This document shows, piece after piece, positions 8,742 to 17,638 of a stretch of DNA of 64,000 bases; position 1 is the stretch's first letter; each line of letters starts with the position of its first letter. The DNA is from Stigmatella aurantiaca DW4/3-1 (GTDB lineage: Bacteria; Myxococcota; Myxococcia; Myxococcales; Myxococcaceae), in NCBI RefSeq assembly GCF_000165485.1, contig NC_014623.1, forward strand, positions 8,202,893 through 8,266,892. Reading direction: 5' to 3'. The notes under the pieces are model-generated. The model was not told the DNA's origin. It did no database searches and saw only the letters and a program-made list of their open reading frames with translations. The position numbers and the translations under genes were made by a program.

Positions 8742-9827
8742 CTACTCGCCGCGCCGCTTCACCCGCGAGCGCTGCCACCCCTCCAGGGTGCGGTTCTTCT
8801 CGAAGCGCTTGTGCTCGCGCTGCGCGGCCCCGTTCGTCTGGCGCTCCTTGTGAGCCTGCTCCCGCTGGAGTTTCTCGAAGTGATCGAGCCGCTCCTGGGA
8901 GAGCCGGCCTGCCTCCACCTCGGCGCGCACCGCACACCCTGGCTCGCGTTGGTGCCCACAGTTCGAGAAGCGGCAGCCCGCCGCCAGGGTCAGGACATCC
9001 ACGAACGCCTGCTCGACCCCCTCCTCTTCGCCCCACAACCCGAGCTCGCGGACCCCGGGGCCGTCGATGAGCAGGCCCCCCTGGGGCAACATGAAGAGCT
9101 CCCGGTGAGTGGTGGTGTGCCTCCCCTTGTTGTCGTCCACCCGGACGGACTGGGTGGCCAGCCGTTCCTCCTCCAGGAGCCGGTTGACGAGGGTTGACTT
9201 GCCCACCCCCGAGGACCCGAGCAGGAGGCCCGTCTTCCCCGGGGGAAGGCACGCACGCACCTCATCGAGCCCCGTGCCCAGGTGGGTGCTCAACGCGAAC
9301 ACGGAGACGCCGGGGGCCAGGGCCCGCACCTCCGCGAGACGGGCGGGGACATCCTCGTGGAGGTCTGCCTTGCTGAGCAGCACCACGGGCGTGGCCCCAC
9401 TCTTCCAGGCCACGGCAAGCCCCCGCTCGATGCGCCGAGGGTTGAAGTTCCCATCCAGCCCCGCCACGAGGAACACCACATCGAGGTTGGCGGCGATGAG
9501 CTGCCCTTCGTGCTCGCTGCCCGCCTCGCGCCGGACGAGGACCCCGCGGCGGGGCAGGACGGCTTGGAGCAGCGCCTCGCCTTCTCCCTGCGGGAGCGTC
9601 AGCGCGACCCAGTCCCCCACGGTGGGCAACGCCTCGATGCCCGCGGCCTGGTGCAGGAGCCGTCCCGAGGTGCGTGCGAGGAAGAGCCGCTCCGCGGTCT
9701 GAACGGAGAGAAGCCCCCGCGCCTGCCGCACCACGCGGCCAGGGACGAGGGGAAACGGCGAGGAGGAAGAGAGGTGGGACAACGCGGGGTCGAGGTCTGG
9801 ACCCCAGCCAAGAGATTCAAGAAGCAT
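8742..9827 (-). CDS. rsgA: RsgA, circularly permuted ribosome-maturation GTPase
   Basis: The 361-residue protein has an N-terminal OB fold (about 30-110) and then GTPase motifs in permuted order: G4 LLSKADL, G1 LLGSSGVGKSTLVN, G3 DGPGVREL. A C-terminal zinc-binding set C..NCGHQREPGC follows, with a basic tail. RsgA checks and releases RbfA from the maturing 30S subunit. It is alone on its strand. Its start has no strong ribosome site. Confidence 0.93.
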   Translation of the reverse strand: MLLESLGWGPDLDPALSHLSSSSPFPLVPGRVVRQARGLLSVQTAERLFLARTSGRLLHQAAGIEALPTVGDWVALTLPQGEGEALLQAVLPRRGVLVRREAGSEHEGQLIAANLDVVFLVAGLDGNFNPRRIERGLAVAWKSGATPVVLLSKADLHEDVPARLAEVRALAPGVSVFALSTHLGTGLDEVRACLPPGKTGLLLGSSGVGKSTLVNRLLEEERLATQSVRVDDNKGRHTTTHRELFMLPQGGLLIDGPGVRELGLWGEEEGVEQAFVDVLTLAAGCRFSNCGHQREPGCAVRAEVEAGRLSQERLDHFEKLQREQAHKERQTNGAAQREHKRFEKNRTLEGWQRSRVKRRGE

Positions 9828-9926
9828 GGGAAGGATTCCGGGCAGAGCTGCGCCAGAGGCGCACCTGAAGGTTCAGGGCACCCAGCGGGGAGCAGACGCA
9901 CGCTGCCGCGGGCCTTCCGGGGCCTG

Positions 9927-9992
9927 CTACGCGGCCTGCATCCTCTGGGCAAACAGGACTTCCACCGCGGCAAGGACACTGGGCGATTTCAT
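9927..9992 (-). CDS. Possible 21-residue small protein downstream of the MCP gene
   Basis: An ATG with a near-perfect ribosome site (GGAGGAAACC directly before it) opens a 21-codon frame reading MKSPSVLAAVEVLFAQRMQA plus one Ala, then TAG. It could form one amphipathic helix. It starts 51 nt after the stop of the chemoreceptor gene, so it could be the last member of the chemosensory operon. No family is recognised. The main support is the quality of the ribosome site in an otherwise empty 216-nt gap. Confidence 0.4.
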   Translation of the reverse strand: MKSPSVLAAVEVLFAQRMQAA

Positions 9993-10043
9993 GGTTTCCT
10001 CCACTCACTCGCTGGATGGACCGAAGGGGCTGGACCGCCACGC

Positions 10044-11645
10044 CTACTCTACCCGGTAACTCTTCACCGCGCTGCTGAGTTGCTCGGAGATGATTTGCAG
10101 CGTGGTGGCCGCCTCGCCCGTGGAGCCGATACGGGCCACCGTATCGTCCATCATCTTCGACAGCTCGTTCACGGCCTGGGTGATTTGATTGATGCCCACG
10201 TTCTGCTGATTCACCGCGGCGGCGATCTGCCGCACGGCCGCGGCATTGTCCTGGACGATGCCGGACAGCTCGCGCAGGTTCTGGCCCGAGGTGCGCACCT
10301 GTGTCAGCCCCGACTCCATGCGCTCCGCGCCGCTCTCGGTGATGCGCACGGTGTCGCTCACCGAGGTGCTGATGTCATCGAGCAGCTCCCGCACCCGGCT
10401 GGTCGCCTGGATGGACTGGTCCGCCAAGGCACGGATCTCCCGGGCCACCACACCAAAGCCCTTGCCGTGCTCGCCGCTGCGCACCGCCTCGATGGCGGCG
10501 TTGAGCGCCAGCATGTTGGACTGGTCCGCCAGGTCCTTCACCGTCTGGGTAATGCCGCCGATCTGCTGGGTGCGCTCGCCCAGCTCGATGATCTTCTGGG
10601 CGATCTTGACCACCTGGTTGCGGATGTCGTTCAAGCCCGCCATCGTCATCTCGATGGCGGCCTCGCCCGAGCGGGCCAGCTCATCGGCGCGCTCGGCCAC
10701 CGCCAGCACCGAGGCGGCCTTCTGCGAGGCCAGGAGGCTCGTCTGGCGGATCTCATGCGCCGTCACCTGTGTCTCCTGGAGCGCGGCGGCCTGGCGCGAG
10801 ACGGTCTGCGCCTGCTCGTTGGAGGAAGCGTTGAGGTGATCGGTGGACTGCTTGAGCGCCTCGGCGGCCTGCTGAAGGTTGATGGTCACCTCGCGCAGCT
10901 TCTCCACCACCTGGGAGAAGCTCTTGGCGAGCCGGCCCACCTCATCCCCGCTCGTCACCTGGATGGAGCGCGTCAGGTCTCCAGACTCGACGATGTGGGC
11001 GGCCACGTCGGTCAGCTCCCGCAGGGGACGCACGATGGTGCGCACGAACACCGCGGCGGCCACCACGCTGCCCGCCACGAGCACCAGCGCCAGCAGCAGC
11101 ATCTCCCGGGACAGCTGCGAGGCCTTCTGCCCCAGGGAGTCCCGCTGCACGCCCACGTGCACCACCCCCCGGTTGTCCACCAAGGGGACGGCGATGTCGA
11201 TGGCGTTCATCCGCGCGGCGCCCGTGCCGATCTCCACCTCCTGGACGCGCCGCCGCTCGGGCTCCTGGTCCAGCACGATGGGCTCCACGCGCGTGCTGGC
11301 AATCAGCTCGGCGGGAGGCATGCCCCGGAAGGTGTGCACGAGGACGCGGCCCGTCGGATCAGCCACGTAGATGTAGCTCACCCCCTGCTGCACCTGGAAC
11401 GACTCGACCAGTTCCTGAAGGGCGGCCGTATCCCCGCCATTCTGGGCCTCCTGCTCGGCGGCGCGGGTGAGCCCCAGGGCCAGCGCGGCGCCCTCGCTCG
11501 CATGCGCCACCACGAGGCTCTGGTTCAGCCTCCGCGTGGCCACCATGGTGAGGATGACCGCCAGGATGGCGCTGATCGCCCCGGTCACCAGGATGAACTT
11601 GACCGACAGGCCAAGCGAGAGACGGAACCGAGTAGGCAATTTCAC
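10044..11645 (-). CDS. Methyl-accepting chemotaxis protein of the chemosensory operon
   Basis: The protein of about 533 residues has a first membrane helix (FILVTGAISAILAVILTMVA, from about residue 16), an extracytoplasmic sensor of about 170 residues, and a second helix (LLLALVLVAGSVVAAAVFV). HAMP and a long signalling domain follow, with hairpin AVRSGEHGKGFGVVAREIRA. No C-terminal NWETF-like CheR-docking peptide is present. GTG 11645 is chosen because it precedes the first membrane helix and overlaps the stop of a 15-codon leader frame (GTGA). The receptor should report to the CheA encoded upstream. Confidence 0.9.
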   Translation of the reverse strand: MKLPTRFRLSLGLSVKFILVTGAISAILAVILTMVATRRLNQSLVVAHASEGAALALGLTRAAEQEAQNGGDTAALQELVESFQVQQGVSYIYVADPTGRVLVHTFRGMPPAELIASTRVEPIVLDQEPERRRVQEVEIGTGAARMNAIDIAVPLVDNRGVVHVGVQRDSLGQKASQLSREMLLLALVLVAGSVVAAAVFVRTIVRPLRELTDVAAHIVESGDLTRSIQVTSGDEVGRLAKSFSQVVEKLREVTINLQQAAEALKQSTDHLNASSNEQAQTVSRQAAALQETQVTAHEIRQTSLLASQKAASVLAVAERADELARSGEAAIEMTMAGLNDIRNQVVKIAQKIIELGERTQQIGGITQTVKDLADQSNMLALNAAIEAVRSGEHGKGFGVVAREIRALADQSIQATSRVRELLDDISTSVSDTVRITESGAERMESGLTQVRTSGQNLRELSGIVQDNAAAVRQIAAAVNQQNVGINQITQAVNELSKMMDDTVARIGSTGEAATTLQIISEQLSSAVKSYRVE

Positions 11646-11690
11646 GGAGACACCGCAGTCACGTTCACCTTCGGGTTCAATCGCTTCATA
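11646..11690 (-). other. Possible 15-codon coupling frame between cheB and the MCP gene
   Basis: Within the short gap after cheB, an ATG overlaps the cheB stop (ATGA) and follows GGAGAGG. It reads MKRLNPKVNVTAVSP and its TGA overlaps the GTG of the MCP gene. Ribosomes leaving cheB could pass through it to the MCP start. This is inference from overlaps only. Confidence 0.35.
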
Positions 11691-12741
11691 CCGCCTCTCC
11701 AAATCCCCCTCGCGGCCGGTCGAACGGCCGCGTACAACACTGCCGGATGAAGTCCGGCATGGCGGAGAGTGCGAGAGCCTGGGTGGTCGCGCCGAGATCC
11801 AACGCCGCCTTGGGCATCCCGAAGACCACGGAGGTGGCCTCATCCTGAGCGCAAGTCACCCCTCCTACCTGCTGGATGTCCAACAGCCCACGCGCGCCAT
11901 CCTCTCCCATGCCCGTGAGCACCATGCCGCCTGCTCGGCTGCCGTACACACGAGCCAGCGACGAGAGCAGCAGATCCCCCGAGGGGCACGGCCCCCCGCG
12001 CGTCCGGCTGAGCCGGGCCACGCCTCCTTCCAGGGTGAGATCATGCCCGTCGAGCGCGAAGTACACGCGCCCCGGCTCCAGCCGCTCCCCTTCATGGGCG
12101 ATGGACACACCCAAGGTGGTGACCTGACTGAGCCAGCGCACCATGCCCGGGGTGAAGCCCTCGGTGATGTGCTGGGCGACGACCACCGGGACGGGCAGCT
12201 CCTTGGGCAGGCGCGAGAGGATCTCCGCCAGCGCCGGCGGCCCGCCGGTGGAGGCCGCCAGCCCGAAGATGTCCACGCGGGCCCCCGTGGAGGGCGGCGG
12301 CAGCGGCGCATCCCGGCGCGCGCGGCGGGACACGACGGGCACCTCCGCCATGAGACACACGGAGTTGACGAGCTCCCGTCCCCACCGCCTCAGCTCCTCG
12401 CCGGACGTCACGTTGGGCTTGGCGATGAGCTCCAGCGCCCCTGCCCGGATGGCCTGGAAGGCCAGGTCCGCCCCACGGTCCGCCACGGCGCTCACCACCA
12501 GGATCCGCGCCGGCGCGTCCGTCATGATGGCGGCGATGGCCCCAGGCCCATCCAGCCCAGGCAGCAGCAGATCCATGGTGATGACATCCGGCCGCAGCAG
12601 CCGGGCGAGCGACACAGCCCGGTTGCCATCGCCCGCGCGTCCAATCACCTCGATGCGCGCGTCCATGGTCAGGAGCGCGGCCATCGTATTGACCATGGTG
12701 GGCGAGTCATCCACCACCAGCACTCGAATAGGGCGCTTCAT
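11686..12741 (-). CDS. cheB: CheB, receptor methylesterase with receiver domain
   Basis: The 351-residue protein starts with a receiver domain (VLVVDDSPTM, phospho-acceptor Asp in VITMDLLLPG). A linker leads to the methylesterase domain with the catalytic triad visible as GLAASTGG (Ser), VAQHITEGF (His) and TGMGEDGARG (Asp). It removes or deamidates receptor glutamate side chains when phosphorylated by CheA. Its start overlaps the CheA stop by 4 nt. Confidence 0.95.
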   Translation of the reverse strand: MKRPIRVLVVDDSPTMVNTMAALLTMDARIEVIGRAGDGNRAVSLARLLRPDVITMDLLLPGLDGPGAIAAIMTDAPARILVVSAVADRGADLAFQAIRAGALELIAKPNVTSGEELRRWGRELVNSVCLMAEVPVVSRRARRDAPLPPPSTGARVDIFGLAASTGGPPALAEILSRLPKELPVPVVVAQHITEGFTPGMVRWLSQVTTLGVSIAHEGERLEPGRVYFALDGHDLTLEGGVARLSRTRGGPCPSGDLLLSSLARVYGSRAGGMVLTGMGEDGARGLLDIQQVGGVTCAQDEATSVVFGMPKAALDLGATTQALALSAMPDFIRQCCTRPFDRPRGGFGEAV

Positions 12742-15029
12742 GGGCGTCCTCCCCGGCGACTCATCACATCGAGAACCTCGGCCAGCAGTCGGCCCGACGC
12801 ACAGTCGCGCTTGCTGAGAAAGCCATCCGCGCCCGCGGCGCGGCCCCGCTCCCGGGCCGCCTCATGGGTGGAGACGAGAATGATGGGCAGGTTCCGTGTC
12901 TCGGGACGCTGACGCATGCGGCGGATGAACTCCTCGCCATCCATCTCTTCCATCTCCAGGTCGCAGATGATGACATCGTAGGCATCCGTCTGCACCCGCT
13001 CCAGGGCCCGCGCGCCGCTGGAGGCCAGGTGCACGGTGAACCCACCGGCTTCCAGCATGGCACGGTGCAGGGCGCGCGCGGTGAGCGAATCGTCCACCAC
13101 CAGCGCCCGGCGGCTCTGCGGCGCGGCGGCGGAGAGGGCCGCCGGCTCCACCACCAACCAGTTGGGGCGGAGGATGAGCATCAGCTCGCCGCGGCTCAAC
13201 GTGGCCGCGCCCTGGTAGGCGGGCACATCCCGGACCTCCGCGGGCAGCGGCCGGATGACGAGGTCCCGGTCTCCCACCACCGAGTCCACCGCGAGCGCCA
13301 CCCGCTTGCCGCCATTCTGGATGACCATGAGCGGCTGCCCCTCGGAGGGCGGTGACGCGGCGCGCAAACCCAGCCGCGCGCCCAGGTCCACCACGGGGAT
13401 GAGCTGCCCCTGGTACTCGAGCTGGGAGCGCCGCTTGCTGACGCGCAGGGTGCTCATGCGCGTGAGCTGGGTGGCCTCCACCGCCAGCATGGGCAGGCCC
13501 ATCATCTGGTCGAACACGCGCACCACCAGCACCGGCGAGCTGCCCAGCTCCACCGGCAGGGTGAGCATGAAGCGCGTGCCCTGTCCCAGGGTGCTGGCCA
13601 CCTCGATGCGGCCCTGGAGCGACTCCACCGCCGCGCGCACCGCGTCCAGCCCCACGCCGCGCCCAGAGGTGTCCGTCACGTCTGCTCGCGTGCTGAAGCC
13701 CGGGCGGAAGATGAGATCTCTCACCTGGTTGTCGTTCATCCGCTTCAGCTCCTCGGCGGTGGCTAGGCCACGGCTCTCGGCCACCTGGCGCACGCGCGCC
13801 ACGTCAACGCCCCGTCCGTCGTCGCTGGCCTCCAGGAAGAGGAGGTTGCCCTGCTGCTCGATGCGCAGGGTGAGCGCCCCCTCGTGGTGCTTGCCGGTGC
13901 GCTCGCGCTCGACGGGGGACTCCAGGCCATGGTCCACCGCGTTGCGCAGCAGGTGCACCAGCGCGCCGTTGAGCTTCTCCAGCAACCGCCGGTCGAGTGA
14001 CACCTCCGCCCCCACGACGGACAGCCGCGCCTCCTTGCGCAGCTGGCGGGACAGATCCCTCACCATGCGCTGCAGGGGCTCGAGGATGGTGCGCACGGGC
14101 CGGGTGGTGATGGCTTTGAGCCCCTCCTCCAGCGCGTCGACGACATCGGCCGTCTCCTCCCCGTCGGAGCGCAGCGCGCGCCCCACGCCGGACAGCAACG
14201 TGCGGGCCTCGGCCGTCTCCGCCAGCAAGCCCTGCCGCGCCAGCAGCGCCACCGCCCGGTCCAACTCGCGGGAGCGCTCCTCCGTGCGAAGGCGCACCTC
14301 GCGCAGGCGCTCCACCTCGCGCATCAACGCCGTCACCTGACGGGTGCCCACCCGCCAGCCCGCGCCATCGGCCTCCCCGGAGTGGAACTCGTCGCGGGGC
14401 GCCTCGGCCGAACCCGCGCCCCCGCCACCGCCCACGGGCAAGGGCGCCGGGGTGGAGGCGGGCGGCTTGGACACCGGAGGCAGGGGCACGGCGGCGGCGG
14501 GACTCGTGGCGGCAACCGCCGTCACCACCACGGGCGCAACGGGAACGAACGTCGCGGCAGGCACCGGGGCCACGGCGGGCACCGGGGCTGAGGCAGGCAC
14601 CGGGGCCGCGGCGGCCAGCTCCGGCGGGGGCGCCGTGGCGACGAGCTGGGCCAGCGCGATGGTGTAGTCCGGCAGCGCGTCGCCCCGCCCGTCCGCATGC
14701 GCTTGAACGCGCAGCATGAAGACATCCAGACCGTGCAGCAGCAGGTCCACCACCGCCCGCGGCATCTTCTGCGGATTGCCGCGCAGCGGCGCCAGCGCGT
14801 CTTCCAGCTTGTGGGCGATCTCGCTCAGGTCCTGCAACCCCAGGCTGGCGGCGCTCCCCTTGAGCGTGTGCAGGTGGCGCCCCAGCCGCACGTACGCCTT
14901 GTTCAACGCATCGGCGTCCAGCCCATCCCGCTCCAGCTCGAGCAGGTCGACCGTCACCTTTTGACAGACCTCCTGGGCCTCGGCGGCAAAGCCCACCACG
15001 AGACCTTGCAGGAGAGGATCAACGGCCAT
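12738..15029 (-). CDS. cheA: Hybrid CheA histidine kinase with C-terminal receiver
   Basis: The protein of about 763 residues has an Hpt domain with the phospho-accepting His in LHTLKGSAASLG (about His54). A long Pro/Ala linker follows (about 140-215). The ATPase domain has HLLRNAVDHGLE, EASDDGRGVD and GRGVGLDAV, followed by a CheW-like domain. A terminal receiver has LVVDDSLTA, IICDLEMEEMDG and LSKRD. The fused receiver recalls FrzE-type kinases of myxobacteria. ATG 15029 follows GGGAG and overlaps the cheW stop by 11 nt, so it is preferred over an upstream ATG. Confidence 0.93.
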   Translation of the reverse strand: MAVDPLLQGLVVGFAAEAQEVCQKVTVDLLELERDGLDADALNKAYVRLGRHLHTLKGSAASLGLQDLSEIAHKLEDALAPLRGNPQKMPRAVVDLLLHGLDVFMLRVQAHADGRGDALPDYTIALAQLVATAPPPELAAAAPVPASAPVPAVAPVPAATFVPVAPVVVTAVAATSPAAAVPLPPVSKPPASTPAPLPVGGGGGAGSAEAPRDEFHSGEADGAGWRVGTRQVTALMREVERLREVRLRTEERSRELDRAVALLARQGLLAETAEARTLLSGVGRALRSDGEETADVVDALEEGLKAITTRPVRTILEPLQRMVRDLSRQLRKEARLSVVGAEVSLDRRLLEKLNGALVHLLRNAVDHGLESPVERERTGKHHEGALTLRIEQQGNLLFLEASDDGRGVDVARVRQVAESRGLATAEELKRMNDNQVRDLIFRPGFSTRADVTDTSGRGVGLDAVRAAVESLQGRIEVASTLGQGTRFMLTLPVELGSSPVLVVRVFDQMMGLPMLAVEATQLTRMSTLRVSKRRSQLEYQGQLIPVVDLGARLGLRAASPPSEGQPLMVIQNGGKRVALAVDSVVGDRDLVIRPLPAEVRDVPAYQGAATLSRGELMLILRPNWLVVEPAALSAAAPQSRRALVVDDSLTARALHRAMLEAGGFTVHLASSGARALERVQTDAYDVIICDLEMEEMDGEEFIRRMRQRPETRNLPIILVSTHEAARERGRAAGADGFLSKRDCASGRLLAEVLDVMSRRGGRP

Positions 15030-15567
15030 GACGCACTCCCGTTCCACCCTTCACGAAGAGGCGGGGCGGATCGATGAGGTGAACGAGTTGCTGATCGGTG
15101 TAGACCTCGAGAATGGCGCCCTCCGCACGGGAGCGGGCCGCCTCCACCGCCGCCACGGGCAGGCTCGTGGGGCGGGGAATGGCCTCGCAGTCCAGCGCGC
15201 AGAGCTCTCCATCCCCCCGGTCCACCACGAGCAACACGGCGGGGTCCTCGCGCCAGCCGTGGCCGCCCAGCAAGGAGGCGAGGCTGAGGGCCGCGAGCAC
15301 CTGACCCTGGAAGCGCAGCACACCAATGATGTGGGGCGCGGAGAGGGGCACGGGCGTCACCATCCTCAGGGGAAGCGCCGCGCGCAGCGCTTCGAGCGGC
15401 AGCGCATAGCGCTCCTCGCCCAGGGGGAACTCGGCCACCATGTAGACCGCCTCATCCTGGGTGGTATCCCCCTGCTCCTGCTCTCGCAGACGCTCCGCGC
15501 GCCGCTCCAGGAGCCGTCGAAGCTCTTCCTCTTGAGCTTCATCCAGGGTCCTTGGGGTCACTTTCAT
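15019..15567 (-). CDS. cheW: CheW-like coupling protein
   Basis: The 182-residue protein has a charged N-terminal helix rich in Glu and Arg (about 1-38) and then one CheW/SH3-like domain (EFPLGEERYALPLEALRAAL, IIGVLRFQGQVLAALSLASLLG). CheW bridges chemoreceptors and CheA. It overlaps the CheR stop by 4 nt. A second CheW domain is present in the CheY-CheW fusion of the same operon. Confidence 0.9.
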   Translation of the reverse strand: MKVTPRTLDEAQEEELRRLLERRAERLREQEQGDTTQDEAVYMVAEFPLGEERYALPLEALRAALPLRMVTPVPLSAPHIIGVLRFQGQVLAALSLASLLGGHGWREDPAVLLVVDRGDGELCALDCEAIPRPTSLPVAAVEAARSRAEGAILEVYTDQQLVHLIDPPRLFVKGGTGVRHGR

Positions 15568-16778
15568 TCAGCGGCTCCCTGGTTGAGGTAGGCATCCGCG
15601 GACGCCTTGTAGAAACGCGCGGGGAGACACTCGGGCCCCTCGACGAGCTGATCCGGGGGCAGCTTCGCGGCCCGCGCATGCACGGCGCGCATCAGCGGAT
15701 AGGCCGCCGCGCGGGCCCCATTGCGCTCGCGCAGCAAGGCCAGCTCCAGCAGGCCAGGCAGGTAGTCCGGGAACTGCCGCACCAGGGCCTCCAGCATGAG
15801 CGAGGCCCGCGGCACATCCCCCTGCTCGATGCGCTCGAGCGCCTCCAGGTGGAACTGGGAGGGCGAGCGAGGCGGCTCGGGCGGGGGCGAGGCCACCGGG
15901 GGCGGCGTCATCCGGGGCGGTCCAGAGCGCGCGGGCCTCGGCGCGGGCGCCTTCGCGGGCATCAAGGGGGTCTCCGGACGATGGAAGGCCTGAAGTTCGG
16001 GAGGCCCCACGCGCACCAGCCCCTCCGGGACGCGGTCCACCTCCACCGTCCCCAGGAAGAGGTAACCCCCCGGGGCGAGCGCCCGGACGATGTGGCCAAT
16101 GGCCACCTCCCGGGCTGCCGGGGTGAAGTAGGTGAGCACGTTGCGGCAGAGGATGAACTCGAAGTGCCCGAACAGATCGGGCAGGGGACCCATCAGGTTC
16201 GTCACGGCGAAGGAGGTGACATTGCGCACCCCTTCCAAGATGACGACCTCCCGCTCTCCGGTGGGGCGGTACAGAGGAAAGAGGTGTGGGCCGGAGTCCC
16301 TCCGGGACCAGGTGCCATAGGTGGCGCGCCGGGCATGGGCCAGGCTCGCCTCGTTGAGGTCCGTGCCCAGCACCTCCACGGGCATGCCCGGGGGCGCGGA
16401 CGCCATCAGACAGGAGGCCAGCGAATACGCTTCCTCGCCGGTGGCGCAGCCCGCGCTCCAGCCGCGCAGGCGGGAGGGGTTGCGGCGCAGCACCCCGGGG
16501 ACCCCATCCCGGGCGACGAAACGGAAGTGCTCCGGGTGCCGGTAGAAGTACGTCTCCCCCACCAGCGAGGCGCGCACGACGGTCTGGGCGAACGGCGTCT
16601 CCGGGTTCTGGAGATCGGTGAGCAAGTCCACCAGGGTGCGCCCTCGCGCCAGCTCCGCGCGCACCACGCGCTCCAGGGACTCCGGGGCGATGGCATCGTC
16701 CCGGAAGCCTGTCCGCTCGGAGACCAGTTGCCGGGCCCGGGCAAACAGCAGTGGATCCAATCCCCCCGGCACCGTCAT
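15564..16778 (-). CDS. cheR: CheR receptor methyltransferase with C-terminal extension
   Basis: The 404-residue protein has the CheR N-terminal helix bundle, then the SAM-binding domain with ETYFYRHPEHF, GWSAGCATGEEAYSLA and FILCRNVLTYF. After about residue 275 come a Pro-rich linker and a helical tail (ALERIEQGDVPRASLMLEAL) that looks like tetratricopeptide repeats, as in several myxobacterial CheR proteins. It should methylate the receptor encoded at the end of the operon. It overlaps its upstream neighbour by 4 nt. Confidence 0.92.
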   Translation of the reverse strand: MTVPGGLDPLLFARARQLVSERTGFRDDAIAPESLERVVRAELARGRTLVDLLTDLQNPETPFAQTVVRASLVGETYFYRHPEHFRFVARDGVPGVLRRNPSRLRGWSAGCATGEEAYSLASCLMASAPPGMPVEVLGTDLNEASLAHARRATYGTWSRRDSGPHLFPLYRPTGEREVVILEGVRNVTSFAVTNLMGPLPDLFGHFEFILCRNVLTYFTPAAREVAIGHIVRALAPGGYLFLGTVEVDRVPEGLVRVGPPELQAFHRPETPLMPAKAPAPRPARSGPPRMTPPPVASPPPEPPRSPSQFHLEALERIEQGDVPRASLMLEALVRQFPDYLPGLLELALLRERNGARAAAYPLMRAVHARAAKLPPDQLVEGPECLPARFYKASADAYLNQGAAE

Positions 16779-17638
16779 GCGCCCTGACCTACGTCACCTG
16801 GCCTCAACAGGGCGGACAACTCCTTCAACAACTCACGAGCGACGAAGACCCGGGGATCCAGCAGGGGAAGCGTCCGGCCTCCCCCCACCCGGAGCATGCC
16901 GATGAGCCCCTCCTTGAGGAGCCCGTGCTCGACGCCGCCCAGGCGCCGATCGATGTCCCCGGCGGGGAACTCCTCCGGGTCCTGCACCCGGTCCACGCAC
17001 AACGCCAGCGGCACGCCATCCACCTGGATGATGACCAGCATCCGCTCACGCAGCGGCACGCGGTGGTCCATCTCCAGCCGGCGCGCCACATCCAGCACAC
17101 ACACCGCCGAGCCGCGCAGTTCCACGTACTCGCGCAGGTAGCCGGGCCCCGTGGGCAACGGCCGCAACGCCGGCTGGAGGAGCACCTCGCGCACCGCGTC
17201 CAGGGGCACGGCGAACTCCTGGTCCCCCGTCGTCATCCGCAGCACCAGCATCGCCCCGGTGCGGGTGCGCTTCCGGGCGTTCTCCAGCGCCTTGGCCACC
17301 GCGGACAGGAGATCCTCGGCCCGGAAGGGCTTGGCCAGGAACGCCTCCGCCCCCAGCCCCAGACACGCCTCCGCGCGCGACTTCTCCGAGGAGATGATGA
17401 TGACGGGGATGCCCGCCGTGGCCGCCGAGGCCTTCATCTTCTGGAGCACTTCGTCCCCGTCCATCTCCGGCATCGACAGGTCCAGCAGCACCGCCTCGGG
17501 CTGCAACCGTCCCACCTTCTCGAGCGCCTCGCGGCCATTGCTCGCGGTGTTCAGCGAGTAGTGCCCCGACAGGATGGCCCGCTCGAGGGCGAGGATGGCG
17601 TCGCTGTCATCGACGAGAAGGAGGGACGGAAGGCTCAC
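16775..17638 (-). CDS. Receiver-CheW fusion protein
   Basis: The 287-residue protein starts with a receiver domain (LLLVDDSDAI, Asp in AVLLDLSMPEMDG, Lys in FLAKPF). A CheW-like domain follows from about residue 130 (GDQEFAVPLDAVREVL, REYVELRGSAVCVLDVARRL). The order is receiver then CheW, the reverse of CheV. It may act as a phosphorylation-controlled scaffold between receptor and kinase. It overlaps both neighbours by 4 nt. Confidence 0.88.
   Translation of the reverse strand: MSLPSLLLVDDSDAILALERAILSGHYSLNTASNGREALEKVGRLQPEAVLLDLSMPEMDGDEVLQKMKASAATAGIPVIIISSEKSRAEACLGLGAEAFLAKPFRAEDLLSAVAKALENARKRTRTGAMLVLRMTTGDQEFAVPLDAVREVLLQPALRPLPTGPGYLREYVELRGSAVCVLDVARRLEMDHRVPLRERMLVIIQVDGVPLALCVDRVQDPEEFPAGDIDRRLGGVEHGLLKEGLIGMLRVGGGRTLPLLDPRVFVARELLKELSALLRPGDVGQGA

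Noticed and set aside
9282-11750. Long plus-strand open frame across rsgA and the MCP gene
   Set aside because: Composition is His/Arg/Leu/Gly-rich without motifs; the minus strand carries RsgA and the MCP with full family signatures.
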